64,000 nt of DNA from Sulfolobaceae archaeon (GTDB lineage Archaea > Thermoproteota > Thermoprotei_A > Sulfolobales > Sulfolobaceae): contig JAPNVD010000001.1 in assembly GCA_026627305.1 (NCBI GenBank), forward strand, positions 27,082-91,081, read 5' to 3'. Numbering within the stretch: position 1 is the stretch's first letter; every line of letters begins with the position of its first letter. Position numbers and translations under genes: made by a program. The notes beneath the pieces were generated by a model. The model saw only the letters and a program-made list of their open reading frames with translations, had not been told where the DNA came from and ran no database searches. Below are positions 53,126 through 62,000 of this stretch, piece after piece.

Positions 53126-55815
53126 ATTTCCTCGAAAAGAAAATTATAGCGTACTTCCACGACCCTCCTTGGAAGGTGTGGGCACTACTACATCATGCCC
53201 TGTACGCACCGAGCGGGGGTCATGAGGATGATGCGAAAGAACTGTTAAGCAAAATTTTAGGAAAGAAGATAGATTTCCCACCTGAGATCCGTATCGCTGA
53301 TAGGTTGGCCTCCTCCATAGATAGGTGGATAGTAAGTATGATGAATGTATCTCCAAGAATAACTTTTGACAAAAAGCTCAACATCTTTAAACCATCTCTC
53401 TGGTACCCGATACAAAATACACAGGTAAACAGAAATACAGTCCAGCAGTACGTAAACGACTTATTAAAATACTTGAATATGGTGAACATAAACTATAAGT
53501 ACCATTTAGCCTACTTCCTAACTCCCCTCCTATGGTATGAGCACTTTCCAATACATATACCACTGGCAGATACAAGGGTTCCTACCCATACAGTATTCGA
53601 CCACGCGACAGCTACAGCAGCGATGACAAACATCTTGAAGTGTTACGAAAATGAGGTAGCGTTTGAAGGCTACGTGGTTAGTATAGAGATACCGTCAGTA
53701 CAGGAGCTAATATCCTACAGTAGGAAGACCAGGGACTTGTGGGCTTCAAGCTGGATCACCTCAGCACTGATGTGGAAGTCTGTGGAGCCGTTTGTTGAAA
53801 AATACGGTCCAGATGTAGTACTAAGGCCAGAGTTGAGCCTAAACCACTTTTACATAGCCTGGCTATATAACAAGATAAACCATAATTTGGTCAAGAATGA
53901 GATCATGAGTTTAGCTAGATCTTACGCGATGATGAATTCGCCCCCGTTAATCTCCATGATGAGTGAGAGGGTAATACTTATACTCCCCAAAGATGCTGAA
54001 GGCGAGATCAAAAGGATAGAAGATAGGTTTAATGAAGCCTGGGAGATCATAGCTAGTGAAGCCTTACGTGATAAGTTACAGCAGGTCGAAAAATGGAGTG
54101 ATCAAAAGTGTTATATTGAGAAGGCAATAGAGAAGGCTATGGTTAAACCCATAGTAACCATTGTTGATGTTGAAGATGCTTATAGACAATATGTAAAATC
54201 GCTGAACCCGGAGGAGATCAAGAAGAGAATTGAGACGTATATAAGCGCATATAATGAAAAAGAGAAGGAGGAGATCTATAATAATATCAATGAGTTACTT
54301 TCTGGCGTTAAGCTGAATTGCAGTGGAAATGTCCCAATCTTATACTCTTTGTTCTTCGAGTTCCTAATAGATAAGCTTTTTAAGGAGGAGAAAAAGGTTA
54401 AGTTTTCCTATGGAGTACCAATTCACGATGTCGTAGAAAAATTCACAAGCTCTAACTACGATATCTGCACCGTTTGTGGAGTTTTACCAGCAGTCCTCTA
54501 CTACCACGAAGACAGAGATGATATGTATATCGACTCTTCCTCATACGATGATAGGCTGTGCCCATATTGTGCTGTTAAGAGGGCAATGAAGAGCAATGTA
54601 GTAATGAATATAATTTCCAAGTTAGGACTATCCTTTGGGGGAGGAAAAGTGTCTCCATTCCCCTCGACATCTCAATTGGCAATGATGGACGTAATACAGT
54701 CAAACGAGAATATAGATAAACCCGAAGTTGCTGAAAAGATGTGTAGATGTTACGCTGGCTATAAGCAGATATGTAATGAGCTAAAGGAGAAATATGGCAT
54801 AAGTGAGGACGTGATAAAGCAGCGTGGAAACCTCTACTATGCTATAATAAAGGCTGATGGCGACTCCCTGGGTAAAGGCTATTGGGGAGGGATGCTTTAC
54901 GAAGGAGATGCGCTGAAGAGTTACATAGATGATATCCTACAGAGCATAGGAAAAAGTCCTGATAATAAAGTGTATGCAAACATCTACCTGCTCTTAGCGC
55001 TAAGGAGCGTGTTGGGAATTAATCGTCAAGGCGTTATACTTACACCGGCCTACGCTTACACCCTGACCAGAGCGTTAACAATACAATCAGTAATAGACAA
55101 GGAGATACTGGAGAAAAACCACGCCTATCCAATCTACTTGGGAGGTGATGATGTATTGGCTCTATCCCCAATAAGAGTGGGCAATAAATTGATCCCAGTT
55201 GAGATCGCTATTGATAGTAGAGAGAGCTACTGGCAGTACCCCATTGCAGGGCAGAAGACGCAGTACGACGGATTTAAGGTGGTGGGGAGTAAAATAGTTG
55301 TTGACTCTCTCAGGGCGTTTGGAAGGAGCTACGCTGTATTTGTAGCACATTATAAGGATCCACTACCGTTATCCTTAAACAAGGCAAGGTACTTGTTGGA
55401 GCTCAAGGATAAGGTAAAGGGTAAGGATGTGATCTTCTTCTCTACGGGTAGAGGTATAGGTGGTGCTGAGTACGCTATAATCAAGTTCAACTGGGATCAA
55501 TTCGGCTATCTCAAGGAGTTATTGAAAGATATCTATTCTGATCTAGAGGACAAAAAGTTAAGTAACAGCTTCATTTACGACGTCGAGGATATAAGCGAGT
55601 ATAGCAATAGAAACAAAAAGGTATTTTGTTATCTGCTATTGAGGGTTATCGATAGGAACAAGCTTGACTCACCTAGATTACTGGACATGAAAGAAGTGGT
55701 GGTGAAGTTGTCAAAGCAGGACGCATGTAAACCTCAGCAAGGACAAAAAGATGATATATGTAAGGGTAGGAACGCGTTCTTAGAGATGGTCAGGGCAATA
55801 TCTTATCTGAGGTGA
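53116..55815 (+). CDS. cmr2: Cas10 (Cmr2), large subunit with HD-like, zinc-ribbon and GGDD motifs
   Basis: The 899-residue protein starts with an HD-nuclease-like region: IAYFHDPPWKVW (His15-Asp16), HHALYAPSGGHEDDAKELLS, and IADRLASSIDRW. A Cys4 ribbon lies near residues 451-490 (CTVCG...CPYC). Palm domain 1 contains IIKADGDSLGKGYW. Palm domain 2 has the intact cyclase motif YLGGDDVLAL (Gly676-Gly-Asp-Asp679), so this complex should make cyclic oligoadenylates upon RNA recognition. No Csx1/Csm6-type CARF effector is in the window, so the signal must be read by a gene elsewhere. The gene sits between cmr6 and cmr3. Confidence 0.93.
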   Translation: MSMNFLEKKIIAYFHDPPWKVWALLHHALYAPSGGHEDDAKELLSKILGKKIDFPPEIRIADRLASSIDRWIVSMMNVSPRITFDKKLNIFKPSLWYPIQNTQVNRNTVQQYVNDLLKYLNMVNINYKYHLAYFLTPLLWYEHFPIHIPLADTRVPTHTVFDHATATAAMTNILKCYENEVAFEGYVVSIEIPSVQELISYSRKTRDLWASSWITSALMWKSVEPFVEKYGPDVVLRPELSLNHFYIAWLYNKINHNLVKNEIMSLARSYAMMNSPPLISMMSERVILILPKDAEGEIKRIEDRFNEAWEIIASEALRDKLQQVEKWSDQKCYIEKAIEKAMVKPIVTIVDVEDAYRQYVKSLNPEEIKKRIETYISAYNEKEKEEIYNNINELLSGVKLNCSGNVPILYSLFFEFLIDKLFKEEKKVKFSYGVPIHDVVEKFTSSNYDICTVCGVLPAVLYYHEDRDDMYIDSSSYDDRLCPYCAVKRAMKSNVVMNIISKLGLSFGGGKVSPFPSTSQLAMMDVIQSNENIDKPEVAEKMCRCYAGYKQICNELKEKYGISEDVIKQRGNLYYAIIKADGDSLGKGYWGGMLYEGDALKSYIDDILQSIGKSPDNKVYANIYLLLALRSVLGINRQGVILTPAYAYTLTRALTIQSVIDKEILEKNHAYPIYLGGDDVLALSPIRVGNKLIPVEIAIDSRESYWQYPIAGQKTQYDGFKVVGSKIVVDSLRAFGRSYAVFVAHYKDPLPLSLNKARYLLELKDKVKGKDVIFFSTGRGIGGAEYAIIKFNWDQFGYLKELLKDIYSDLEDKKLSNSFIYDVEDISEYSNRNKKVFCYLLLRVIDRNKLDSPRLLDMKEVVVKLSKQDACKPQQGQKDDICKGRNAFLEMVRAISYLR

Positions 55816-55827
55816 TGGGAGATCTAC

Positions 55828-56685
55828 GTGCTTCTAAAGCCCCTAGGTCCTATGATATTCAGATGGGGAGGCTCAACATCGATGTTAATTAGCGAGTCAG
55901 TAAGCGGAGGGCTCTACGAACCACTACCGCTCCCATCAACTGTCTATGGGCTGTTGAAGTATGCACTAAGCGTTAATGAACTTAGCGTGGACAGCCTAAA
56001 GATTAGCGGACCTACGTTTTACGTAAAGGGAGAAAGCAAGAAAACAGCCCTATGCTACCACGCTTATCCATCTAAGCTTTTGTGCGTGAGTAGCGACGAG
56101 CCCTCAAAGCTTACCAAAATAGAGATCTCAGAGGGCGAATACATAAAGCTAGTAGGGATACATCTGGATAGGAGATCTAAACAGGCAAAGGAGGGTTACA
56201 TCTACACTTACAAAGCGCTAGACATGGAGCTCGTAGCTAGGGAAGTGATAAATGGTAGTGTAGAGGAGAGCGGAATTTTAGTAAAGGTTAACTACGATGG
56301 AAATCTGAGTAAGATAGATAAGTTCGTAGGACCGTTAGGAGGGGAGGGAAGGTTAGTGAAGATAAAGGTGCTAGGAGAAGTGAAAGAACTTCCAGTATAT
56401 AAGGAGAAAAAGATATTGCACTCGCCTGCGATAATTGAGAAATACGAAGATGATAAGGTATGTTTTAAAGATCAATGCATGAAGGTCAAAAACCTGGTCT
56501 TAAATGGGGATAAGCTTAAGCTCACCTATAGGCTATTATCGACAGGGTTTAACGTTAACAGAAGGGAACCTATGCACTTAGCACTAATGCCACCTGTAGA
56601 GATTGAGAATAACGTAAGCAGCATAGGAATGTTTACGGAGAAGGGATTTGGGTCTGTCTCACCTGGATCTTTACTGGACGATTAA
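55828..56685 (+). CDS. cmr3: Cmr3, 5'-handle-binding RAMP subunit
   Basis: The 285-residue protein has the Cmr3 entry LGPMIFRWGGSTSMLISESV and GGLYEPLPLPSTVYGLLKYA, and ends GMFTEKGFGSVSPGSLLDD, the Gly-rich loop. With Cas10 it holds the crRNA 5' handle. It starts at GTG 55,828, 12 nt after cas10; an ATG at 55,814 is out of frame. It is the last gene of the operon. Confidence 0.85.
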   Translation: MLLKPLGPMIFRWGGSTSMLISESVSGGLYEPLPLPSTVYGLLKYALSVNELSVDSLKISGPTFYVKGESKKTALCYHAYPSKLLCVSSDEPSKLTKIEISEGEYIKLVGIHLDRRSKQAKEGYIYTYKALDMELVAREVINGSVEESGILVKVNYDGNLSKIDKFVGPLGGEGRLVKIKVLGEVKELPVYKEKKILHSPAIIEKYEDDKVCFKDQCMKVKNLVLNGDKLKLTYRLLSTGFNVNRREPMHLALMPPVEIENNVSSIGMFTEKGFGSVSPGSLLDD

Positions 56686-57044
56686 GGTAAAAAGCTAATG
56701 TGATTTTTAGCATTCCCAAGTGTTAAGAGATAATAAAAGTTTATCAGTGTTTTTGTTATATGATGACAGAAGGGCTTTATCTTGTAGGCTTTATCGGATT
56801 TTTTGAGGGCTTGGATTTTGGTAATGATTAACACTGCTTATGCTATAAATCTTCTTATTAAACTCAATACAGGCTACTTTAGCCGTCTTAACGACAAGAT
56901 CCCTTTTATGTATACCACTTACCTTTAGGTATCTAATATAATATTAATAAGGATAATTCATAGGTGCTCATCTTAACATCCATCGCTTTTTTGATCTGAG
57001 CAAAGTAAACGAGTTATCTAGTACTACCGTGAAATGCCATTACG
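56686..57044. other. Spacer after the cmr operon
   Basis: About 360 bp. No gene, repeat or hairpin can be supported. Confidence 0.4.
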
Positions 57045-57300
57045 TCAGTATACCCCTTTAGGGTCGGTTCTATGTACGCTATATCTCTTAGCAAGACTTG
57101 AGAACCTCTTATCAAAGGTGACAAGAGGAAGTATAGCGTGGGTAAGTATAACTACATCGTTGTATCTAGAAAGTGATATCCTCTCTTTAGTCATTATCTC
57201 AAACACTTTCTTTAACACCTCATAATCACCACATGCCACCTAAGCCTTTGAACCTCTACATAGGCTTTTATATACTCTAAGCAGTTAGCCCTCAAGAGCT
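57045..57300 (-). pseudogene. Broken VapC-type PIN-domain gene
   Basis: The minus strand at 57,045-57,239 encodes ACGDYEVLKKVFEIMTKERI and SRYNDVVILTHAILPLVTFD followed by KRFSSLAKRY, which is the C-terminal half of a PIN domain with its last acidic residues. Upstream, in another frame, CLEYIKAYVEVQRL (57,241-57,295) appears to be the preceding helix, so a frameshift separates them. The N-terminal catalytic Asp region is missing. Confidence 0.55.
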
Positions 57301-57685
57301 ATCTAATTCGTTAAAGGGTATTACCCAAACATCAGACTTATCAAGAATACCAGCACATTTCATGCACTCTCCAGGTAACTTTCACTATTACGATCCAATA
57401 GCTAGAGTCTACTTCTCAGGCGATTTAGGTGCTGCAGTATTCCCTGAGGGGAAGTGGTATCTTTTTGTTGAGGATTTCGAGGAGCATAAGAAGTTCATGG
57501 AACCATTTCATAGGCGTTATATTGCCACTAGGAGGGCTATTGATGTTTGGTTAAAGAGGATCAAGGGTTTAGAGATAGATGTTATAGCACCACAACACGG
57601 TTCAATATTTCAAGGGGAGAACGTTAAGAAGTTCATAGACTGGTTAAATAGTTTAGACAAGGTTGGGATTGACCTAATGGAATGA
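57281..57685 (+). pseudogene. 3' part of an FprA/MBL-fold di-iron protein gene
   Basis: From just after TAA 57,278 the frame encodes TQTSDLSRIPAHFMHSPGNF followed by HYYDPIARVYFSGDLGAAVF. Later come PFHRRYIATRRAIDVWLKRI and VIAPQHGSIFQGENVKKFID. These are the second-half metal-binding segments of metallo-beta-lactamase-fold flavodiiron-like proteins (HSPGN, GD, and PQHG). The first half with the H-x-H-x-D motif is absent, so the gene is truncated at its 5' end next to the VapC relic. An internal ATG at 57,362 could still be translated into 107 residues. Confidence 0.6.
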
Positions 57686-57914
57686 CGAGACCCTAAAGGG
57701 GGTAGATAAATAGTTTGTTAACAAGAACTGCTGGTGTGGAAGAGGTAAAAAGGGATAATGAAGTTGTTCCCTCTCTTTACTCCTCCCCACCTCCTTTTCA
57801 ATCAACTATAAGGGTATAGATTCTCTATTTATAGGCTAGTAAGTGAAGCATTTTTCTATGGTCATGGGTAACAAGAGATTCATTCATTGGTCTTTTACTC
57901 CTCTTTCTGACTTC
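57686..57914. other. Spacer with no visible gene
   Basis: The minus strand here would be the body of the TnpB element whose left end lies at 57,915-57,949, but no TnpB motif can be read. Confidence 0.3.
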
Positions 57915-57949
57915 CTCCCCTCCCTAAAGGGCAAGGCTTTCATCACCTT
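57915..57949 (-). repeat. IS605-type left-end remnant
   Basis: On the minus strand AAGGTGATGAAAGCC and a weakened hairpin (CCTTGCCC-TTTA-GGGAGGGG) match the left end of the element at 10,522 over the first 15 bases exactly. TTAC precedes both. Only the end sequence remains. Confidence 0.6.
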
Positions 57950-58041
57950 GTAATAATTCTACCTACGTCAACAGGAATGTAAGCATAGGACTTGTTGTCA
58001 TCTACGTGTACCTCTAGTCTACCTTGAGTACCGAACAATCT
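57943..58041 (-). pseudogene. C-terminal gene fragment interrupted by the IS left end
   Basis: The minus strand encodes RLFGTQGRLEVHVDDNKSYA then YIPVDVGRII before running into the IS end at TTAC. A TGA stands directly upstream. The sequence is clearly protein-like, but I do not recognise it. Confidence 0.4.
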
Positions 58042-58247
58042 TCAAGCAAATGGTATTTCCGTCTTCAGTCCTTAAGGACTAGGATTTGTTTCTCTTTATC
58101 CACTTCGTGGCGGTCTTGCCTATTTGTTTTATCTATTTTAAAGGTATAACAATTTCATTTGCTTCAAATCCAAGACTAATGTCGTTTTACATCTCTATTA
58201 AGAAAACAGGGTTTATAAATCTAAAATGCAAACTTATAATTGGGAAT

Positions 58248-58514
58248 ATGATCGGGGAAATAGTTGAGAGGAAGGCTGATGAGAAGGGAAGAGTTTACAT
58301 CCCTGAGTATAAGTCAAAAAAGGTGTACTTAGTCAATTTAGGCAACGGGTATTTTATAACGGACGATGAAGGGCTAGCGAAGGCTGTGAGCGAAAAAGCA
58401 TCTAGCTTCTTCAAAGAGGAGTTCTTAAGGTTAGTTACTGAGCTGGACTTCGGTGATATCCATGAGGAGGCTGAGGAGGAGCTATCTAAAAGGTTAGTGA
58501 AGAGCCTAGGCTGA
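58248..58514 (+). CDS. vapB: AbrB/VapB-type antitoxin
   Basis: The 88-residue protein starts MIGEIVERKADEKGRVYIPE and continues YKSKKVYLVNLGNGYFITDD, the swapped-hairpin AbrB-type domain that binds DNA. A helical, acidic tail follows (FGDIHEEAEEELSKRLVKSL) and would bind the toxin. I start at ATG 58,248, because the frame farther upstream to 58,086 encodes no related sequence. GTTTATAAAT at 58,210-58,219 fits a TATA box. The vapC gene follows after 5 nt. Confidence 0.8.
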   Translation: MIGEIVERKADEKGRVYIPEYKSKKVYLVNLGNGYFITDDEGLAKAVSEKASSFFKEEFLRLVTELDFGDIHEEAEEELSKRLVKSLG

Positions 58515-58519
58515 ACTAT

Positions 58520-58912
58520 ATGGAGGAAAGATATCTTTTAGACACAGACATTTTAGTATCTAAACAGTTCGCCAACATTAGTGAACCCTATGTTGTGAGT
58601 TTAGTCTCAGTTTTTGAACTTGCCTCCGTCGTGCGTAAAAAATACCTCAATCTGTTGGCGAAAAATGATAAATCGAGGGCTGAAGGTTACAGGGAGTTTC
58701 TGAACCTTGTTCTGTCTCAGATAAAAGATAGGATCGTTCAAGTCTTTATTGAGGACTTAGAGGAGGGCATTGATATTATGTTTGAGAGAGACGTAAATTT
58801 AGGCGAGGCAATAAACGCCGTTATAGCTAAGAGACTAAATTGCAAAGTTATCAGTAACGATAAGGACTGGGAGAGGTTAAGCGATATAGCCGAGGTAAAG
58901 AGAATACAATAG
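58520..58912 (+). CDS. vapC: VapC-type PIN-domain toxin
   Basis: The 130-residue protein has the PIN acidic residues: YLLDTDILVSKQF at the start, VSVFELASVVRKK, GEAINAVIAKRL and VISNDKDWERLSD at the end. It would be a metal-dependent RNase controlled by the preceding AbrB-type antitoxin. The pair lies between the IS remnant and the large CRISPR array. Confidence 0.88.
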   Translation: MEERYLLDTDILVSKQFANISEPYVVSLVSVFELASVVRKKYLNLLAKNDKSRAEGYREFLNLVLSQIKDRIVQVFIEDLEEGIDIMFERDVNLGEAINAVIAKRLNCKVISNDKDWERLSDIAEVKRIQ

Positions 58913-59090
58913 AACTTCACTCAATTAGTTTTTACAATGAGTGAAGCCTTGAATGGCAGGGAAGGAAGTTATTAGAAAAGCTACAATAATAGTGCTTTAT
59001 TCAGTGTTTCATCACATTAATTTATAATTATCGTAGAGTTAAAAACTTTACTAGGATAAAAAATGTAACTGTTTCTTTCCGTAAAAATAG
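58913..59090. other. Spacer before the distal end of CRISPR array 2
   Basis: Gene-free AT-rich DNA flanking the leader-distal end of the array. I see no leader-like conserved block here, which fits its being the trailer side. Confidence 0.4.
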
Positions 59091-62000
59091 TTTTTAGTTT
59101 CTTGTTGTTAGTACTTTTATTGTAGAGAAACACTTAGAGTATTTCCATAGTTTTAGTTTCTTGTCGTTAGTACAGACTTTAGATAATATCAAAGACAAAG
59201 AGACAAAAGTTTTAGTTTCTTGTCGTTAGTACATGAACTTAACGCTCTCGAGAGTTTTACGAATTTTTTAGCGTTTTAGTTTCTTGTCGTTAGTACACAC
59301 ACGTATAGAACGTAGAAATGACGGGGAATGGAAGGTTTTAGTTTCTTGTCGTTAGTACACTTTTGTAATAAAATTACAGTCTTGCATTTCTTAGTTTTAG
59401 TTTCTTGTCGTTAGTACTCTTGATGAGCTAAGAAAATATCAGTTCATCTACAATCGTTTTAGTTTCTTGTCGTTAGTACAGTGAAAGAAAAATGGAAGAA
59501 CAAACCCAAACCGAGTTTTAGTTTCTTGTCGTTAGTACGAAATCACTACCCAGTATTGCTACAAAGTCCATCTTGTTTTAGTTTCTTGTCGTTAGTACGG
59601 GAATATCCTACTAAGGATGTTCAATCATGATATAGTTTTAGTTTCTTGTCGTTAGTACAATTGATTATACAATCAAAGGTGTAAGAAAGGCTGAGTTTTA
59701 GTTTCTTGTCGTTAGTACATGTAATTAATTGCCTCAATCCCTTCTCTTAGTGAGTTTTAGTTTCTTGTCGTTAGTACTCTCTTGAAATTGCAATGCCCAA
59801 ATTACTTGAATGTTTTAGTTTCTTGTCGTTAGTACTTTCGCTTATTCGCAGACAAAAAAGTTTATAAACCAGGTTTTAGTTTCTTGTCGTTAGTACCTAT
59901 ACAATTGTATATTAGGGAAAAAAGATGGTTAGTTTTAGTTTCTTGTCGTTAGTACCTCGACAAAAGTCGTATAATTTCTTTTCTGAATAGCTTGTTTTAG
60001 TTTCTTGTCGTTAGTACTTTGGCGGTGATAGCTCAAGGTAATGAATGGGTTGTTTTAGTTTCTTGTCGTTAGTACCCAGTTTACTGGAGATATGGCACAA
60101 GTAGCTCAGGTTTTAGTTTCTTGTCGTTAGTACCTAACTCAATCTGTGTACCCAAAGACTGACCTCCAGTTTTAGTTTCTTGTCGTTAGTACAAGAGCTA
60201 ATGAAGTTTTGAAGAACAGGTTCAGTGTTTTAGTTTCTTGTCGTTAGTACCTCAGTAACGTTAACCCAGTAGCTCAGCAAAACTTTCAGTTTTAGTTTCT
60301 TGTCGTTAGTACATATTCGCGAGCTTGGATCGATAAACGCTACTTTGTTTTAGTTTCTTGTCGTTAGTACAAGAGCCATTTGCCATAGTAACAATTCTTT
60401 TTCGAGTTTTAGTTTCTTGTCGTTAGTACAACAATGCTTTTGATTCGTCTTTATCCTTTTCAGTGTTTTAGTTTCTTGTCGTTAGTACACATTGCTGTAT
60501 CATGCTTTCTGTTATATTATACTGTTTTAGTTTCTTGTCGTTAGTACAAAGTTGTAGGAAAGTCGAGCTGGCTCCCACGTTGTTTTAGTTTCTTGTCGTT
60601 AGTACAGGATATATACAAGCGCCTGTGCTGTTTGTATATAGTTTTAGTTTCTTGTCGTTAGTACCACGGTAAACACGGCATTGTTGCTTATTGTCTCTCC
60701 CTGTTTTAGTTTCTTGTCGTTAGTACTGTGCTCAGCAGTCTAAACACAAACTGGCAGTATAAAGTTTTAGTTTCTTGTCGTTAGTACTGCTTCGTCTGGA
60801 TCTGAAATACCCATAGTCTCTATGTTTTAGTTTCTTGTCGTTAGTACAATATGGAAAATTAATATTAAGCTACGTAACTGAAGTTTTAGTTTCTTGTCGT
60901 TAGTACTTCTAAATATTTCGTGTCAAGGTATGGTTTTCCAAGTTTTAGTTTCTTGTCGTTAGTACAATCTGCACTTCAGTTTCACAGCCAAGCTTTTCTT
61001 CTAGTTTTAGTTTCTTGTCGTTAGTACGGAGAAGGGGAAAAGAAACGCTAGGTCCGCTAAACGCTATAGTTTTAGTTTCTTGTCGTTAGTACAATGTTCG
61101 CGATGGGGTACAATACACCTGACGACGTTTTAGTTTCTTGTCGTTAGTACTGGGTATGTATTTAATACAGAGGTTAGAGATAGATGTTTTAGTTTCTTGT
61201 CGTTAGTACATTTTTTCAGCTCTACTAATGCATTTTGTGGTGTTATCGTTTTAGTTTCTTGTCGTTAGTACTCCGTCATCGAATTCCCTATGCAAAAGAT
61301 CAAAGAGTTTTAGTTTCTTGTCGTTAGTACACCTTCTCAATTTCATGAACAGCTGTTTAGACATCGTTTTAGTTTCTTGTCGTTAGTACCATGTCTCTCT
61401 AAAATTTCTGCTCTATCCACTTTTTGTTTTAGTTTCTTGTCGTTAGTACGACGTCTACGTCACACAGACACAGAGCACAGGCAATAGTTTTAGTTTCTTG
61501 TCGTTAGTACTGGTGTATAGCGAACAAGTACAAGTGTAAGATGGTGTTTTAGTTTCTTGTCGTTAGTACCTTTGCAATCCAATATGGTAATTCTGCTATT
61601 TCTTTTTGGTTTTAGTTTCTTGTCGTTAGTACGAGGAGTAGTAGTTAACAATGTCTTAACGAACAGGGTTTTAGTTTCTTGTCGTTAGTACACTTACTGC
61701 TGCTGGCGTGCCTTCTGGCGTTCAGATGTTTTAGTTTCTTGTCGTTAGTACGTCAGAAAAGTAGATTAAAATTAAACTAGTTTTTTTGTTTTAGTTTCTT
61801 GTCGTTAGTACAGCTAACTGGATCCCTTCTTGGAGCCTCTTCTGTGCTGTTTTAGTTTCTTGTCGTTAGTACTTTTTAGTTGTTGGCAATAAGCGAAAAC
61901 TTACCTTGTTTTATTTTCTTGTCGTTAGTACATGATCTAGTTGAAGATGACATAACATTCAATAAAAGTTTTAGTTTCTTGTCGTTAGTACGTGATAATA

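Noticed and set aside
57034..57225. Plus-strand frame of 63 codons
   Set aside because: It is the reverse of the VapC remnant, whose minus-strand reading is clearly protein-like.
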